This document shows, in pieces, positions 7,440 to 15,827 of a stretch of DNA of 30,175 bases; position 1 is the stretch's first letter; the number at the start of each line of letters is the position of its first letter. The DNA is taken from assembly GCA_001873285.1 (NCBI GenBank), contig MNYV01000096.1:1-30175 (forward strand), written 5' to 3'. Under the pieces are notes generated by a model, which had not been told where the DNA came from, made no database searches, and saw nothing but the letters and a program-made list of their open reading frames with translations. The position numbers and the translations under genes are program-made. Source of the stretch: Nitrospirae bacterium CG2_30_53_67 (GTDB lineage: Bacteria; CG2-30-53-67).

Positions 7440-8825
7440 ATGCGCTATACCATCCAGACGCTCGGGTGCAAGGTGAATCAGGTGGATTCGATTTTCGTCG
7501 CGGAGGCGCTCGATGGGCTTGGATTGCAAAAGGCCGCCCTTGGGGAGCCTGCGGATCTCTGCATTGTCAATACCTGCACCGTGACCGCAAGGAGCGATAC
7601 TCAGTGCAGGCAGATGATCCGGAAGGCGGTCAGGGAGAATCCCGGCGCCCGCGTGGTCGTGACCGGTTGTTATGCAGAGATGGATCCAAATGCGGTGCGC
7701 GCCATCCCGGGTGTGACCATGGTGGTCGGGAGCAGGGACAAGAGGAGGATTCCGGAGATGCTTGCCGGAAATCTCAATGCCGACAAGGTCGGTCTTGAGG
7801 AAGAAAATGGGCCGAGACGGCCTGAGGACCTGTCTGCCGCCTGCCTGCGCGACGGCAGACAGGTGACACCGGCACAGACAGGCGGGCAGCGTGGACGTGA
7901 ATCATCCGAAAGTCAAAGGCTGATCCAGGGCGCAGGCGGGAGATCCAGGGCCTTTGTCATGGTCCAGGACGGATGCCGGGCCTTCTGTGCCTACTGCATT
8001 GTTCCCCAGGCCAGGGGCCCTTTCAAAAGCGTGGATGCCGAGCAGGTTGAAAATCAGGTCCGGGCCCTAATTGAGAAGGGCTTTCCTGAGATTGTCCTGA
8101 CGGGGATCCACCTCGGGGCGTACGGCGTGGACCGGCATGAGCGCCGGGGACTTCAGAGACTGATCCTCCGGCTGATCCGGATTCCGGGAGACTTCCGCAT
8201 CCGGCTCTCTTCGATCGAGCCGGCGGAGGTGGACGATGAACTCATCCATCTGATTACGGGAGAGGAGAAACTCTGCAACCATCTCCATATCCCCGTTCAA
8301 AGCGGGGATGATGCAATCCTCAGGCGCATGAGGCGGCCCTATACCACGGATGCGTTTTTTGATCTGGTTTTTCGTCTCCGTGCCCGGGATCCCGAGATGG
8401 GGATCGGCACGGACCTGATCGTCGGCCTCCCCGGGGAGACCGGCGGATCCTTTGAGCGGACCTGCCGGTGGATCGCATCCCTTCCACTGACCCATTTCCA
8501 CATCTTCCCTTATTCTCAGCGGCCGGGGACCGAGGCCTATGCCATGGATGGGCAGGTAGATCAGGCCGCAAAAAAGGAACGGGCCGCCCGGCTCAGGGAG
8601 ATATGCCGCGCCATGCAGGTAAAATTCCTGAGCGGGATGAAAGGCAAAACCCTGAGAGCCGTTCCCACCTCCAAACCCGGCCCCGCAAACAAAACCCTGA
8701 GCGTGCTGACCGGCAATTACCTTTCCGGTCGGCTCATGGATCCCTACGACCTCCCCTCGGGAATCTTTTCAGTAAAGGTTTCAGGGATCTCTGACGATAA
8801 GTTATTGGTTTATAGGGTGAGGTAA
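7440..8825 (+). CDS. mtaB: tRNA t6A37 methylthiotransferase MtaB
   Basis: A 461-residue radical SAM methylthiotransferase of the MiaB/RimO superfamily, MtaB subgroup, which makes ms2t6A37 in tRNAs reading ANN codons. The N-terminal UPF0004 domain has cluster cysteines C10, C46 and C77 (TLGCKVN, NTCTVT, VTGCYAE). The radical SAM triad is C179, C183 and C186 (DGCRAFCAYC). A TRAM-like segment closes the protein. I choose the ATG at 7440, where the family's usual M-x-x-T-x-G-C-K-x-N opening begins; the in-frame upstream ATG at 7395 lies in AT-rich repeats of TTTGAAATC. Between the two domains (residues about 120-165) there is a low-conservation linker encoded partly by an inserted palindrome. Confidence 0.93.
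   Translation: MRYTIQTLGCKVNQVDSIFVAEALDGLGLQKAALGEPADLCIVNTCTVTARSDTQCRQMIRKAVRENPGARVVVTGCYAEMDPNAVRAIPGVTMVVGSRDKRRIPEMLAGNLNADKVGLEEENGPRRPEDLSAACLRDGRQVTPAQTGGQRGRESSESQRLIQGAGGRSRAFVMVQDGCRAFCAYCIVPQARGPFKSVDAEQVENQVRALIEKGFPEIVLTGIHLGAYGVDRHERRGLQRLILRLIRIPGDFRIRLSSIEPAEVDDELIHLITGEEKLCNHLHIPVQSGDDAILRRMRRPYTTDAFFDLVFRLRARDPEMGIGTDLIVGLPGETGGSFERTCRWIASLPLTHFHIFPYSQRPGTEAYAMDGQVDQAAKKERAARLREICRAMQVKFLSGMKGKTLRAVPTSKPGPANKTLSVLTGNYLSGRLMDPYDLPSGIFSVKVSGISDDKLLVYRVR
7828..7889. repeat. Palindromic insertion inside mtaB
   Basis: ACCTGTCTGCCG (7828-7839) and CGGCAGACAGGT (7853-7864) form a perfect 12-bp inverted repeat with a 13-base loop. A related unit, CAGACAGGCGGGCAG, follows at 7875-7889. 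The block keeps the reading frame and falls in the linker between the methylthiotransferase domains. It looks like an inserted repetitive palindrome, not ancestral coding sequence. Confidence 0.7.
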
Positions 8826-8835
8826 AAGGTCTGAT

Positions 8836-9291
8836 ATGATTCGTAAGGTCTTGTTTATCCTTGTTTATTCATGCATCCCATGGATAGGGACCAGCCCGGC
8901 CTTGGCCGTTCAGGAACATGGAGGGGCCGAGGGGCTTTATTCCCATCAGATCGCCCACCTGATCTTTCTTACGGCCATGATTTATTTCTGTATCCGGCTC
9001 ATCCGGTCCGGAGAGTCTGCCCGCAAGGGGTGGCGGTGGATCTTTTTCTCCGCGCTCCTGTTTGCCTGCTGGAATGCCGATACCTTTTTAGTCCATCAAT
9101 ACCGGGAGGTTCTCAATCCCCAGGCCGTTTCCGGGAATATTTCCGGTTTTGCATGGACCTTCCACGCACACTCGGTTCCCGAGCTCCTCTATTATCTGGG
9201 GACCTTTGACCACATCCTCTCCTTTTCGGCCTTGTTATTGTTTTTCATCGGGATCCGGGAATTGATCCAGGTGCAGAGGGAGAGGCCATGA
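8836..9291 (+). CDS. Small membrane protein paired with the histidine kinase
   Basis: A 151-residue hydrophobic protein I do not recognise by family. It begins with a signal-like segment (residues 3-23), followed by likely membrane spans around 40-57, 66-82 and 121-143. Several histidines lie in loops or near the membrane (EHGG near 27, SHQIAH near 36, HAHS near 110), which could bind metal or haem; this is only a suggestion. Its stop overlaps the kinase start in an ATGA arrangement, so the two products are probably made in fixed ratio and act together. A role as the sensory or accessory subunit of the kinase is inference. Confidence 0.75.
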   Translation: MIRKVLFILVYSCIPWIGTSPALAVQEHGGAEGLYSHQIAHLIFLTAMIYFCIRLIRSGESARKGWRWIFFSALLFACWNADTFLVHQYREVLNPQAVSGNISGFAWTFHAHSVPELLYYLGTFDHILSFSALLLFFIGIRELIQVQRERP

Positions 9292-10841
9292 ATCTTACGC
9301 TCCCCATGTGGCCCGTCTATCTGGTGGACATTGCCGGGTCCTCACTCTCGATCTTCCTTGCATTCGGAGCGGTCTTCTTGTCCCGGAAGCTCTCCCGAAG
9401 CGACACGGCCAATGCCCTCTTAACCTATCTCTTGTGGATCTCCATCGCCTTTGGGATCTTCACCCTATTCCGTTCAGTGAGCCGTCTGCTCAAATTCATC
9501 CTGATCATATTCGGATACAAGTCCGTATGGAAGGCCCTCTCTCCTTTTGCCGGGGCCGTTGAATCCATCACCCTGGTATTTGTGGCCGCATTGACCTTCT
9601 ACTATGAACGGGTCAAGAAGAGCTATCGGTCTCTTATCCGGGAGATGGACCTGCTCCAGGATGCCCAGGAGGAGATCGGTCTTCTAAACAAAAATCTCGG
9701 AAGGGAGATGGATCGGATACGGGAGTCGGAGTGCAGGCTGGAGAATGCGCATGAGGAGATCTCCAAACTGATCGACCAGGTCCGATCCGGCGGGGATCTC
9801 TCCATACGGTATAAAAATACCAACCTGATCCGCTGCTGGGAGATCAAGGACTGTGTTTACGAGAACTGCCCCGCCTATCAGTCAGACCACCTCCGCTGCT
9901 GGCATCTCGGCAAGGTTTACTGCTGCAGGATCAAGGCCGGGAAGTCCGGAAAGGAGTGTAATTGTGAATCGTGCGAGATCTATATCTCAGCCCATAAAGA
10001 TCCCCTGGCGAGGCTTGGAGAGCGGTTCAACGACATGATGCATTTCCTGGAGAACCAGCAGAAAGAACTTCAGGAAGCCAACAGGGATCTCAAGGAGATG
10101 GACAGGAAAAAGAGCAAGTTCCTGGACATTGTGGCCCATGACCTCCGGACACCCCTTACCTCCATCCTGGCCTATGCCGACCTCCTTCTCAGGTATAAGT
10201 CCGAATCCGCTGGGACCAGGGATGAATTCCTGCGCACCATCGTTCACGAAAGCAGGCGTCTCGGCGACCTGATCAATGACTACCTGGATCTTTCCAAGAT
10301 CGAGTCCGGACTCATGGAGTATCAGGTGGAGCCCTTCAATTTCAGAGAGGTGATTGATCATGTGGTCTCGGTCTATAGCGGGATCTGCATGCAGAAGAGG
10401 ATTAAGATCCATACCAACGGCCTTGTACAGGACCTCCCTATCTTAGGTGACAAGAAACGTCTCACTCAGGTCATGAGCAACCTGATGAGCAACGCCTCCA
10501 AGTTCACCCCGGCTGAAGGGAAGATCAGCATATCGGCCGGTTTTGATTCGAACGGGGAAGAGATCCGAATCTCGGTTTCGGATACCGGCCCGGGGATCCC
10601 GGAGACCCATCTTGAAGAGATCTTCAAGAAGTTTACCCAGCTTCAGAAAGGGGATCTGCATACCGTCGGAGGGACCGGCATCGGCCTTTCCATTTGCAAG
10701 GAGATCGTGGAGTTCCACAATGGAAGGATCTGGGCGGAGAACCGAGACGAAGGCGGGGCCCACTTCCGTATGATTCTTCCGGTCCAGGGACCTGAACGGT
10801 CCGGCAGTCTCCTCACGTCGAAGAGCGCCTCAGAGGGGTGA
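9288..10841 (+). CDS. Membrane sensor histidine kinase with a two-CW cysteine module
   Basis: A 517-residue kinase. Three membrane spans lie at about 11-32, 43-62 and 85-105, followed by a coiled coil (110-165). A cysteine-rich module spans 183-229 (CWEIKDC, then CPAY, CW, CC and CNCESC; nine cysteines) and resembles the two-CW modules of some anaerobe signalling proteins. The catalytic half has the H-box histidine H284 (IVAHDLRTPL), an N-box (SNLMSNASKF), and the ATP-binding motifs DTGPGIPE and GGTGIGLSICKE. It should autophosphorylate at H284 and pass the phosphate to a regulator that is not in this window. The module lies on the cytoplasmic side after the third span, which would suit redox or metal sensing (inference). 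Confidence 0.93.
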   Translation: MNLTLPMWPVYLVDIAGSSLSIFLAFGAVFLSRKLSRSDTANALLTYLLWISIAFGIFTLFRSVSRLLKFILIIFGYKSVWKALSPFAGAVESITLVFVAALTFYYERVKKSYRSLIREMDLLQDAQEEIGLLNKNLGREMDRIRESECRLENAHEEISKLIDQVRSGGDLSIRYKNTNLIRCWEIKDCVYENCPAYQSDHLRCWHLGKVYCCRIKAGKSGKECNCESCEIYISAHKDPLARLGERFNDMMHFLENQQKELQEANRDLKEMDRKKSKFLDIVAHDLRTPLTSILAYADLLLRYKSESAGTRDEFLRTIVHESRRLGDLINDYLDLSKIESGLMEYQVEPFNFREVIDHVVSVYSGICMQKRIKIHTNGLVQDLPILGDKKRLTQVMSNLMSNASKFTPAEGKISISAGFDSNGEEIRISVSDTGPGIPETHLEEIFKKFTQLQKGDLHTVGGTGIGLSICKEIVEFHNGRIWAENRDEGGAHFRMILPVQGPERSGSLLTSKSASEG

Positions 10842-11008
10842 AGGGACCGCTTCCTCCGGGTTGTTGAACCGTCACAACGCTCTTATAGGCGTACGGGTCT
10901 GACATCGAGCGGGCTCGCTCAGACAGGCCCCCCTTTGAGACACGGATCCACCCCATTCCCCTCCTTGCAAAGGATGGGAAAAAGAAATTCCTCCCTTTCA
11001 AATTTTTT
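10842..11008. other. Gap after the kinase gene
   Basis: No gene is credible here. CGAGC-GG-GCTCG forms a small hairpin near 10907-10918, without a T-run after it. A T-rich tract (11003-11010) leads into the promoter for the lepA unit. Confidence 0.35.
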
Positions 11009-11038
11009 TTGACAATCGAGAGAAGGATAGACTAATAT
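11009..11038 (+). promoter_or_regulatory. Sigma-70-type promoter of the lepA-lepB unit
   Basis: TTGACA at 11009-11014, an 18-base spacer, and TAATAT at 11033-11038. The predicted start, near 11045, falls at the left end of the inverted repeat. The lepA transcript would therefore carry the whole repeat in a leader of about 360 bases. Confidence 0.6.
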
Positions 11039-11046
11039 TAAAAAAT

Positions 11047-11358
11047 GGATCATCTCCAAAAGAGTGGGTGAAAACATCAGGGGTCAAGGGGTCAAGGATT
11101 CCAGGGGTCAAGTGAAGTGCTAAAAACATAAGGGACCGAGGGTCATAGGGGTCAAGGGTTGCGCTTAGCGTGTCCCGCTTTTCTATTATACTTGCCGTCT
11201 GCGACGGCTACTACATTAAGGCATCTTGGGGTCCGGTGTTTTTCTCTGGAGATTTCGTTTGCGTTCTTGTACTCGGTTTACCGGCATCAGTATTTCACTT
11301 GAACCCTTGAACCCTGGAATCCTCGAACCCTTTTTACCCACTAAATGGGAGAAGAACC
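11047..11358. repeat. Long inverted-repeat element, TTGAACCC family (copy 3)
   Basis: The left arm begins GGATCATCTCCAAAAGAGTG and carries GGGGTCAAGGGGTCAAGG, ATTCCAGGGGTCAAGTGAAG. The right arm mirrors it with TTTCACTTGAACCCTTGAAC, CCTGGAATCCTCGAACCC and a terminal ATGGGAGAAGAACC. The arms are about 65-75 bases and imperfectly complementary over their whole length. The centre contains a perfect small hairpin GCCGTC-TGC-GACGGC (11194-11208). It lies in the leader of lepA. Confidence 0.82.
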
Positions 11359-11403
11359 TAAAAAATTTGGGTATGTGTTTTTCAGAACTACGGAACGGAT
11401 ACG

Positions 11404-13212
11404 ATGACGGCAAGAGAACGAATACGCAACTTCTCCATTATTGCGCACATTGATCACGGAAAATCCACTCTCGCCGATCGGATTCTGGATTTGACCGGGG
11501 CGCTGACCGACCGGGAGAAGATGAGCCAATTTCTGGACCAGATGGACATCGAACGGGAGCGGGGGATTACCATCAAGGCCCAGACCGTCCGTCTCCGGTA
11601 TCTGGCCCAGGACCGGAAGGAGTATTGCCTGAATCTGATTGATACCCCCGGGCATGTGGACTTTAATTATGAGGTGTCGCGCAGTTTGGCCGCCTGTGAG
11701 GGGGCCCTTCTGGTGGTGGACGCGGCCCAGGGGGTTGAGGCCCAGACCGTGGGAAATGTCTATCTCGCCATCGACCACAACCTGGAGATCATCCCGGTGA
11801 TCAACAAGATTGATCTTCCCAATGCGGATGTGGAGAAGACCCGAAAGGAGATCGAGGACGTCATCGGACTGGACACGTCTCACGCCCTTTCCGTGAGCGC
11901 CAAACTGGGAACCGGGGTCAGGGATGTCCTGGAATCGATCGTCCGTCTGGTCCCCCCTCCGAAGGGCGATCCTGATGCGCCTCTGAAAGCGCTTCTCTTT
12001 GATTCCTGGTTCGACCCCTATATGGGCACGGTCTCTCTGATCCGGGTCATTGACGGGGTGATCCGAAAAGGCATGCGCATACGGCTGATGTTTACGGACA
12101 AGGACTACGAGGTCCAGCAGGTCGGTGTCTTTACCCCGCACCCCACCGTGATGGAAGGTCTTTCCGTGGGTGAGGTCGGTTTCTTCATGGCCGGGATCAA
12201 AAATGTTCAGGATACCCGTATCGGAGATACGGTCACCGAATCGGGAAATCCGACCCGGAACGCTCTACCCGGGTTCAAACATGTCAAGCCCATGGTCTTT
12301 GCGGGGCTCTACCCGGTGGACAGCAATCACTACAAGGAATTGCAGGATGCGATGGAGAAGCTCAGTCTCAACGATTCCTCCTTTTCCTACGACAAGGAGA
12401 CCTCCAACGCCCTCGGTTTCGGATTCCGGTGTGGTTTTCTCGGTCTGCTCCACATGGAAATCATTCAGGAGAGGCTCGAGCGGGAATTTTCCATCCCCCT
12501 GATCAGCACCTCTCCTACGGTGGTCTATAAGGTTTTGATCCAGTCCGGGGAAGAGCTGATGATCGAGAACCCCTCCAAGCTCCCGCCGGTTCAGAAAATC
12601 GAGAAGATTTTTGAGCCGCTGATCCTCGCCACCATCATGCTCCCGGCGGAGTACATGGGTTCGGTGATCACCCTGGCGCAGGAGAGGAGGGGCGTACAGA
12701 AAAAAATAGACTACCATGGAACAAGCAGGGTGACGATTCAATATGAGCTTCCGCTGAATGAAATCGTGGTGGACTTCTATGACCGTCTCAAGTCCACAAG
12801 CCGGGGGTATGCGTCCATGGATTATGAATTCGCCGGGTATCGGGAGGCGGCTATGGTCCGGCTGGATATCCTGATCAACGGAGAAATAGTGGATGCCCTT
12901 TCCCTGATCGTCCACAAGGACCGCGCCTATCACAAGGGAAGAAAGCTTGCCGAAAAGCTCAAGAAGATCATTCACCGCCAGATGTTCGAGGTGGTGATCC
13001 AGGCCTCCGTGGGAAACAAGGTCATCGCTCGGGAGAGTATCTCCGCATTGAGAAAGAACGTGACGGCCAAGTGTTACGGCGGTGACATCACCCGAAAAAG
13101 AAAACTGCTGGAAAAACAGAAAGAGGGGAAGAAACGGATGAAGAGCGTCGGGAGCGTGGAGATTCCGCAGGAAGCCTTCATGTCGGTTCTGAGCATGGAC
13201 GATGAAGAGTGA
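11404..13212 (+). CDS. lepA: Elongation factor 4 (LepA)
   Basis: A 602-residue ribosome-bound GTPase, the usual length for LepA. The GTP-binding motifs are HIDHGKSTL (G1), ERERGIT (G2 region), DTPGHVDF (G3) and NKIDLPNAD (G4). EF-G-like domains II, III and V follow, and then the LepA-specific C-terminal region with the typical segment [19 protein letters not shown]. The ending [11 protein letters not shown] is also characteristic of the family. No in-frame stops or frameshifts are seen. It precedes the signal peptidase gene lepB, a widespread bacterial pairing, and is separated from it by a repeat element. Confidence 0.98.
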   Translation: MTARERIRNFSIIAHIDHGKSTLADRILDLTGALTDREKMSQFLDQMDIERERGITIKAQTVRLRYLAQDRKEYCLNLIDTPGHVDFNYEVSRSLAACEGALLVVDAAQGVEAQTVGNVYLAIDHNLEIIPVINKIDLPNADVEKTRKEIEDVIGLDTSHALSVSAKLGTGVRDVLESIVRLVPPPKGDPDAPLKALLFDSWFDPYMGTVSLIRVIDGVIRKGMRIRLMFTDKDYEVQQVGVFTPHPTVMEGLSVGEVGFFMAGIKNVQDTRIGDTVTESGNPTRNALPGFKHVKPMVFAGLYPVDSNHYKELQDAMEKLSLNDSSFSYDKETSNALGFGFRCGFLGLLHMEIIQERLEREFSIPLISTSPTVVYKVLIQSGEELMIENPSKLPPVQKIEKIFEPLILATIMLPAEYMGSVITLAQERRGVQKKIDYHGTSRVTIQYELPLNEIVVDFYDRLKSTSRGYASMDYEFAGYREAAMVRLDILINGEIVDALSLIVHKDRAYHKGRKLAEKLKKIIHRQMFEVVIQASVGNKVIARESISALRKNVTAKCYGGDITRKRKLLEKQKEGKKRMKSVGSVEIPQEAFMSVLSMDDEE

Positions 13213-13249
13213 TGTAATTGGGTCTTGCTTTTAAAGATAAAAAAACTTA

Positions 13250-13435
13250 GGATCTTCTCAAAGCAAGCGGCTGGAAGCGTGAGGGTCCAAGGGGTCAAGG
13301 ATTCCAGGGTTCAAGTGAAATGCCAAGACACGGCTGAAATGACTGGTAAAGAAGCCCTTGAACCCTTGAACCCTTGAACCCTTGAACCCTTGAACCCTTT
13401 GAACCCTTTGAACCCTTTGAACCCTTTGAACCCTA
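13250..13435. repeat. Inverted-repeat element with expanded tandem units (copy 4)
   Basis: The left arm begins GGATCTTCTC and carries GGGTCCAAGGGGTCAAGG, ATTCCAGGGTTCAAGTGAAA. The right arm is an expanded tandem array at 13355-13434: five CCCTTGAA units (8 bp) followed by four CCCTTTGAA units (9 bp) and a final CCCT. The usual outer right end (GGGAGAAGAACC) is missing. The array runs to 24 bases before the lepB start and reads as N-P-L repeats in the lepB frame. Confidence 0.85.
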
Positions 13436-13458
13436 TTTATAGAAGGATGGATAACGTT

Positions 13459-14100
13459 ATGCCGAATAAGAAAGAGCAGGAAACGGAGAAAATACAGGCA
13501 GGCAAGAAGTCGTTCTGGCGAGAGAACTTCGAAGCCATTCTCATCGCTTTGGTCCTGGCCCTTTTCATCAGGACCTTCGTGGTGCAGGCATTCAAAATTC
13601 CTTCCGGGTCCATGCTGGAAACCCTGCAGATCGGTGATCATATCCTGGTCAATAAATTTATATACGGAATCCATGTTCCGTTTACGAACGTATCCTTTCT
13701 CCATTTTTATAAACCTGAGAGGGGGGATATCATCGTCTTCAAGTACCCGAAGGATGAGAAAAGAGATTTCATCAAACGGGTGGTCGGCGTTTCGGGAGAT
13801 ACCGTGGAGGTCCGGGACAAGATCGTTTATGTCAACGGCGAGAGGCTTCGCGATGAGGACTTTGTGGCCCACAGGGATTCCGTCATGATACCGGGTCCTC
13901 GGGACAACTTCGGTCCGGTGACCGTACCGCAGGGCTGCTATTTTATGATGGGGGACAACCGGGACGGGAGTTACGACAGCCGGTTCTGGGGATACGTTAA
14001 AGAGGAAGAAATCCTCGGCAAGGCGCTGATCATCTACTGGTCATGGGACCGGGAGAATCTCAGGCCGAGGCTGGGGCGGATCGGGAAAATGATTCGTTAA
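13459..14100 (+). CDS. lepB: Signal peptidase I
   Basis: A 213-residue membrane-anchored signal peptidase of family S26A, which removes signal peptides from exported proteins on the periplasmic side. After a charged N-terminus there is one membrane span (about residues 25-44). The catalytic serine is S51 in IPSGSMLETL and the general-base lysine is K106 in FIKRVVGVSGD. The C-terminal family motif GDNRDGSYDSRFWG is intact. I choose the ATG at 13459, with GGATGG upstream at workable spacing; the ATG at 13447 follows AGAAGG with no spacer, and the frame further upstream is only tandem-repeat sequence encoding N-P-L. Confidence 0.95.
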   Translation: MPNKKEQETEKIQAGKKSFWRENFEAILIALVLALFIRTFVVQAFKIPSGSMLETLQIGDHILVNKFIYGIHVPFTNVSFLHFYKPERGDIIVFKYPKDEKRDFIKRVVGVSGDTVEVRDKIVYVNGERLRDEDFVAHRDSVMIPGPRDNFGPVTVPQGCYFMMGDNRDGSYDSRFWGYVKEEEILGKALIIYWSWDRENLRPRLGRIGKMIR

Positions 14101-14116
14101 ATCATGCAACAAATCA

Positions 14117-14146
14117 TTGACGAATTTTAATTTAACATGGTAAAAT
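14117..14146 (+). promoter_or_regulatory. Sigma-70-type promoter before the B12-type radical SAM gene
   Basis: TTGACG at 14117-14122, an 18-base spacer, and TAAAAT at 14141-14146. Transcription would start near 14153, downstream of the ATG at 14137, which argues for translation from the ATG at 14206. Confidence 0.5.
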
Positions 14147-14205
14147 TCAGTCCGCCCCCGAGCCTTCGAGCCTTCGTGAACCGAGTAAGAGGTGTACCTG
14201 ATACC

Positions 14206-15615
14206 ATGAAAAAAGAATGCCTGTTAATCTCCTCTCCCGCTGAATTAAATATCTTTCCTCGCGGCATTATGGAGATTGCCACATTTCTGAATCAACAGGG
14301 CTGCCCCACATCTGTTTTGCCATTGGGTTACTACTTTCAAAAAGACTATGCTGCGGATTCATCAGGGTATATTATCGGGGATATCGACCGGAATGAACTT
14401 TATGCCATCCTGCAGGATGTGATCAGAGAGATCGCCCCACAGGTGATCGGCGTCAGCAACTCCTTTACCAAAGACTTCCCATACTGCATTGAGATTATTA
14501 AAATCTGTAAGGAAATCAATCCCAAAATCGTCACGGTGATGGGAGGCCAGCATGTGACATTTTGTGACCAGGAAGCTCTTCAGACGCCGGAACTGGATGT
14601 GGTGGTAAGGGGGGAAGGTGAATGGATCATGCTGAATCTGCTTCGTGCCGTAACGGGGAAAAAAGAGTTGAGTGGTGTCCGGGGGATCACGATCAGGCAG
14701 AATGGGGGGATTGGGCGAACCCCACCGGAGCCCCTCGGCAAACTGGAAGAGATCTCCGCTGTAGATTTTGCTTTATTACCTTCGGATTTTGTGCGGAAAG
14801 CATGTATCATCGGCATTTCATACAGGGGCTGTGCTCACCACTGCAAATACTGTGTGGAGGAGAAATTCTGGGCCAGGCCGCGTGCGTACACGCTTGAAAA
14901 ACTCATTACAGAGATGAAAGTATTGCAAAGAGATTATCAGACTCAGATCATCGGCCTTGGGGAAAGCATGCTGGATATGCGATCAAAAATATTTTATGAC
15001 CTCTGCCGGGGAATTCGAGACAATGAAATCACGCTTCCGCCGGACTTCTTTATGACAACCCGCATAGACACGGTGACGGATCAAGGAGTAGATTGCCTGG
15101 CTAAGACCGGCATAAAGTCCGTTAGTGTGGGGATCGAAAATTTCTCTCCAAAGGTCCTGAAGATGATGGCAAAGAACCAGAGTATGGACGTCATTCTTGA
15201 AGGCTGCGAAAAATTCATGAAAAAGGATATATGGCTGCTGAGCTACTGGTTGATCGGACATCCCGGCGATAATGCAGATGAAGCTGACTACAACTACAGC
15301 AAGTTTAAGGAATTCTTTGAAAAGGGTCTCTTGAAAAGAGGGACGGCATTCATTTTTGTTCCCTATCCCGGTACCGACTACTTCAATCATCCGGAACAAT
15401 ACGGAATCAGGATATCCTCATACGACTGGAAACAGTGGAACCGCTGGACAAAAGATCCGGTAAGTTGGCTGGATGATTTTCCAAAACCTGAAATCGTCGC
15501 GGCTTATGATCGAGCCCATGAATTGCTGCGCGGTTATAATGGTCTTAACAATTTTCTATATTACATGAGCGCTTTCGATCGTTCCGCTTATCTGTCTATG
15601 ACGCGTTCATCTTAG
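14206..15615 (+). CDS. Radical SAM protein with N-terminal B12-binding-like domain
   Basis: A 469-residue protein. The N-terminal half (about 1-150) has the layout of a cobalamin-binding-like Rossmann domain, ending in VTVMGGQHVTF and a segment like VVVRGEGE. The radical SAM domain has the triad in YRGCAHHCKYC (about residues 206-213), and GIENFSPKVLKMM and GHPGDNADE are typical of this superfamily. The clear D-x-H-x-x-G cobalamin ligand motif is not visible. An upstream in-frame ATG at 14137 would add 23 residues but lies inside the promoter. The family includes methyltransferases and ring-forming enzymes; the substrate is unknown. It lies before the RiPP operon, separated by a MITE-like element, so it may or may not belong to the pathway. 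Confidence 0.85.
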   Translation: MKKECLLISSPAELNIFPRGIMEIATFLNQQGCPTSVLPLGYYFQKDYAADSSGYIIGDIDRNELYAILQDVIREIAPQVIGVSNSFTKDFPYCIEIIKICKEINPKIVTVMGGQHVTFCDQEALQTPELDVVVRGEGEWIMLNLLRAVTGKKELSGVRGITIRQNGGIGRTPPEPLGKLEEISAVDFALLPSDFVRKACIIGISYRGCAHHCKYCVEEKFWARPRAYTLEKLITEMKVLQRDYQTQIIGLGESMLDMRSKIFYDLCRGIRDNEITLPPDFFMTTRIDTVTDQGVDCLAKTGIKSVSVGIENFSPKVLKMMAKNQSMDVILEGCEKFMKKDIWLLSYWLIGHPGDNADEADYNYSKFKEFFEKGLLKRGTAFIFVPYPGTDYFNHPEQYGIRISSYDWKQWNRWTKDPVSWLDDFPKPEIVAAYDRAHELLRGYNGLNNFLYYMSAFDRSAYLSMTRSS

Positions 15616-15776
15616 TGGCCCTATTCGTAAATACGGTCGCATTCGAGTGCCGTATGGCGGTCTCCTCGGCGTTGCGCTCCTTGCGGTGTACCACAGTGGG
15701 TACGCCTCAGTCGCGCGCCTTGATGAGACCGCCCTACGACCCTCTCGGTACGTTACCATATTTACGAACAGGACCA
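15616..15776. mobile_element. MITE-like hairpin element, 161 bp
   Basis: The ends are 22-bp terminal inverted repeats matching at 19 positions (consensus starts TGGYCCTRTTCGTAAATA). They are flanked by a direct repeat CTTAG at 15611-15615 and 15777-15781, a likely 5-bp target duplication. Inner arms GGCGGTCTCCTC and GATGAGACCGCC also pair, and the centre folds as GGTGTACC-ACAGT-GGGTACGCC, so the element can form one hairpin. It encodes no transposase. The upstream gene's TAG stop is the last three bases of the left CTTAG. A related end occurs at 73-95. Confidence 0.8.
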
Positions 15777-15827
15777 CTTAGTCATCCTCCCTCTGATAGA
15801 TGGCATTGATACGCGGGAAAGGACGGG

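Noticed and set aside
11341-12141. A 266-codon minus-strand ORF opposite lepA, and similar long antisense frames at 12265-12975, 1162-1869 and 2181-2942
   Set aside because: They are antisense shadows of strongly conserved genes in GC-rich sequence and show no recognisable domain.
13355-13434. CRISPR array
   Set aside because: The units are 8-9 bp, contiguous and without spacers; no cas genes are present.
13258-13872. A 204-codon minus-strand ORF across lepB and the tandem array
   Set aside because: It includes the repeat array as R-V-Q repeats and opposes the conserved lepB gene.
14137-14205. Longer N-terminus for the B12-type radical SAM protein
   Set aside because: The upstream ATG falls between the -35 and -10 boxes of the predicted promoter, and the added residues do not resemble the family.
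15615-15809. A 64-codon plus-strand ORF
   Set aside because: It lies almost wholly inside the MITE-like hairpin, whose inverted structure explains the open frame.
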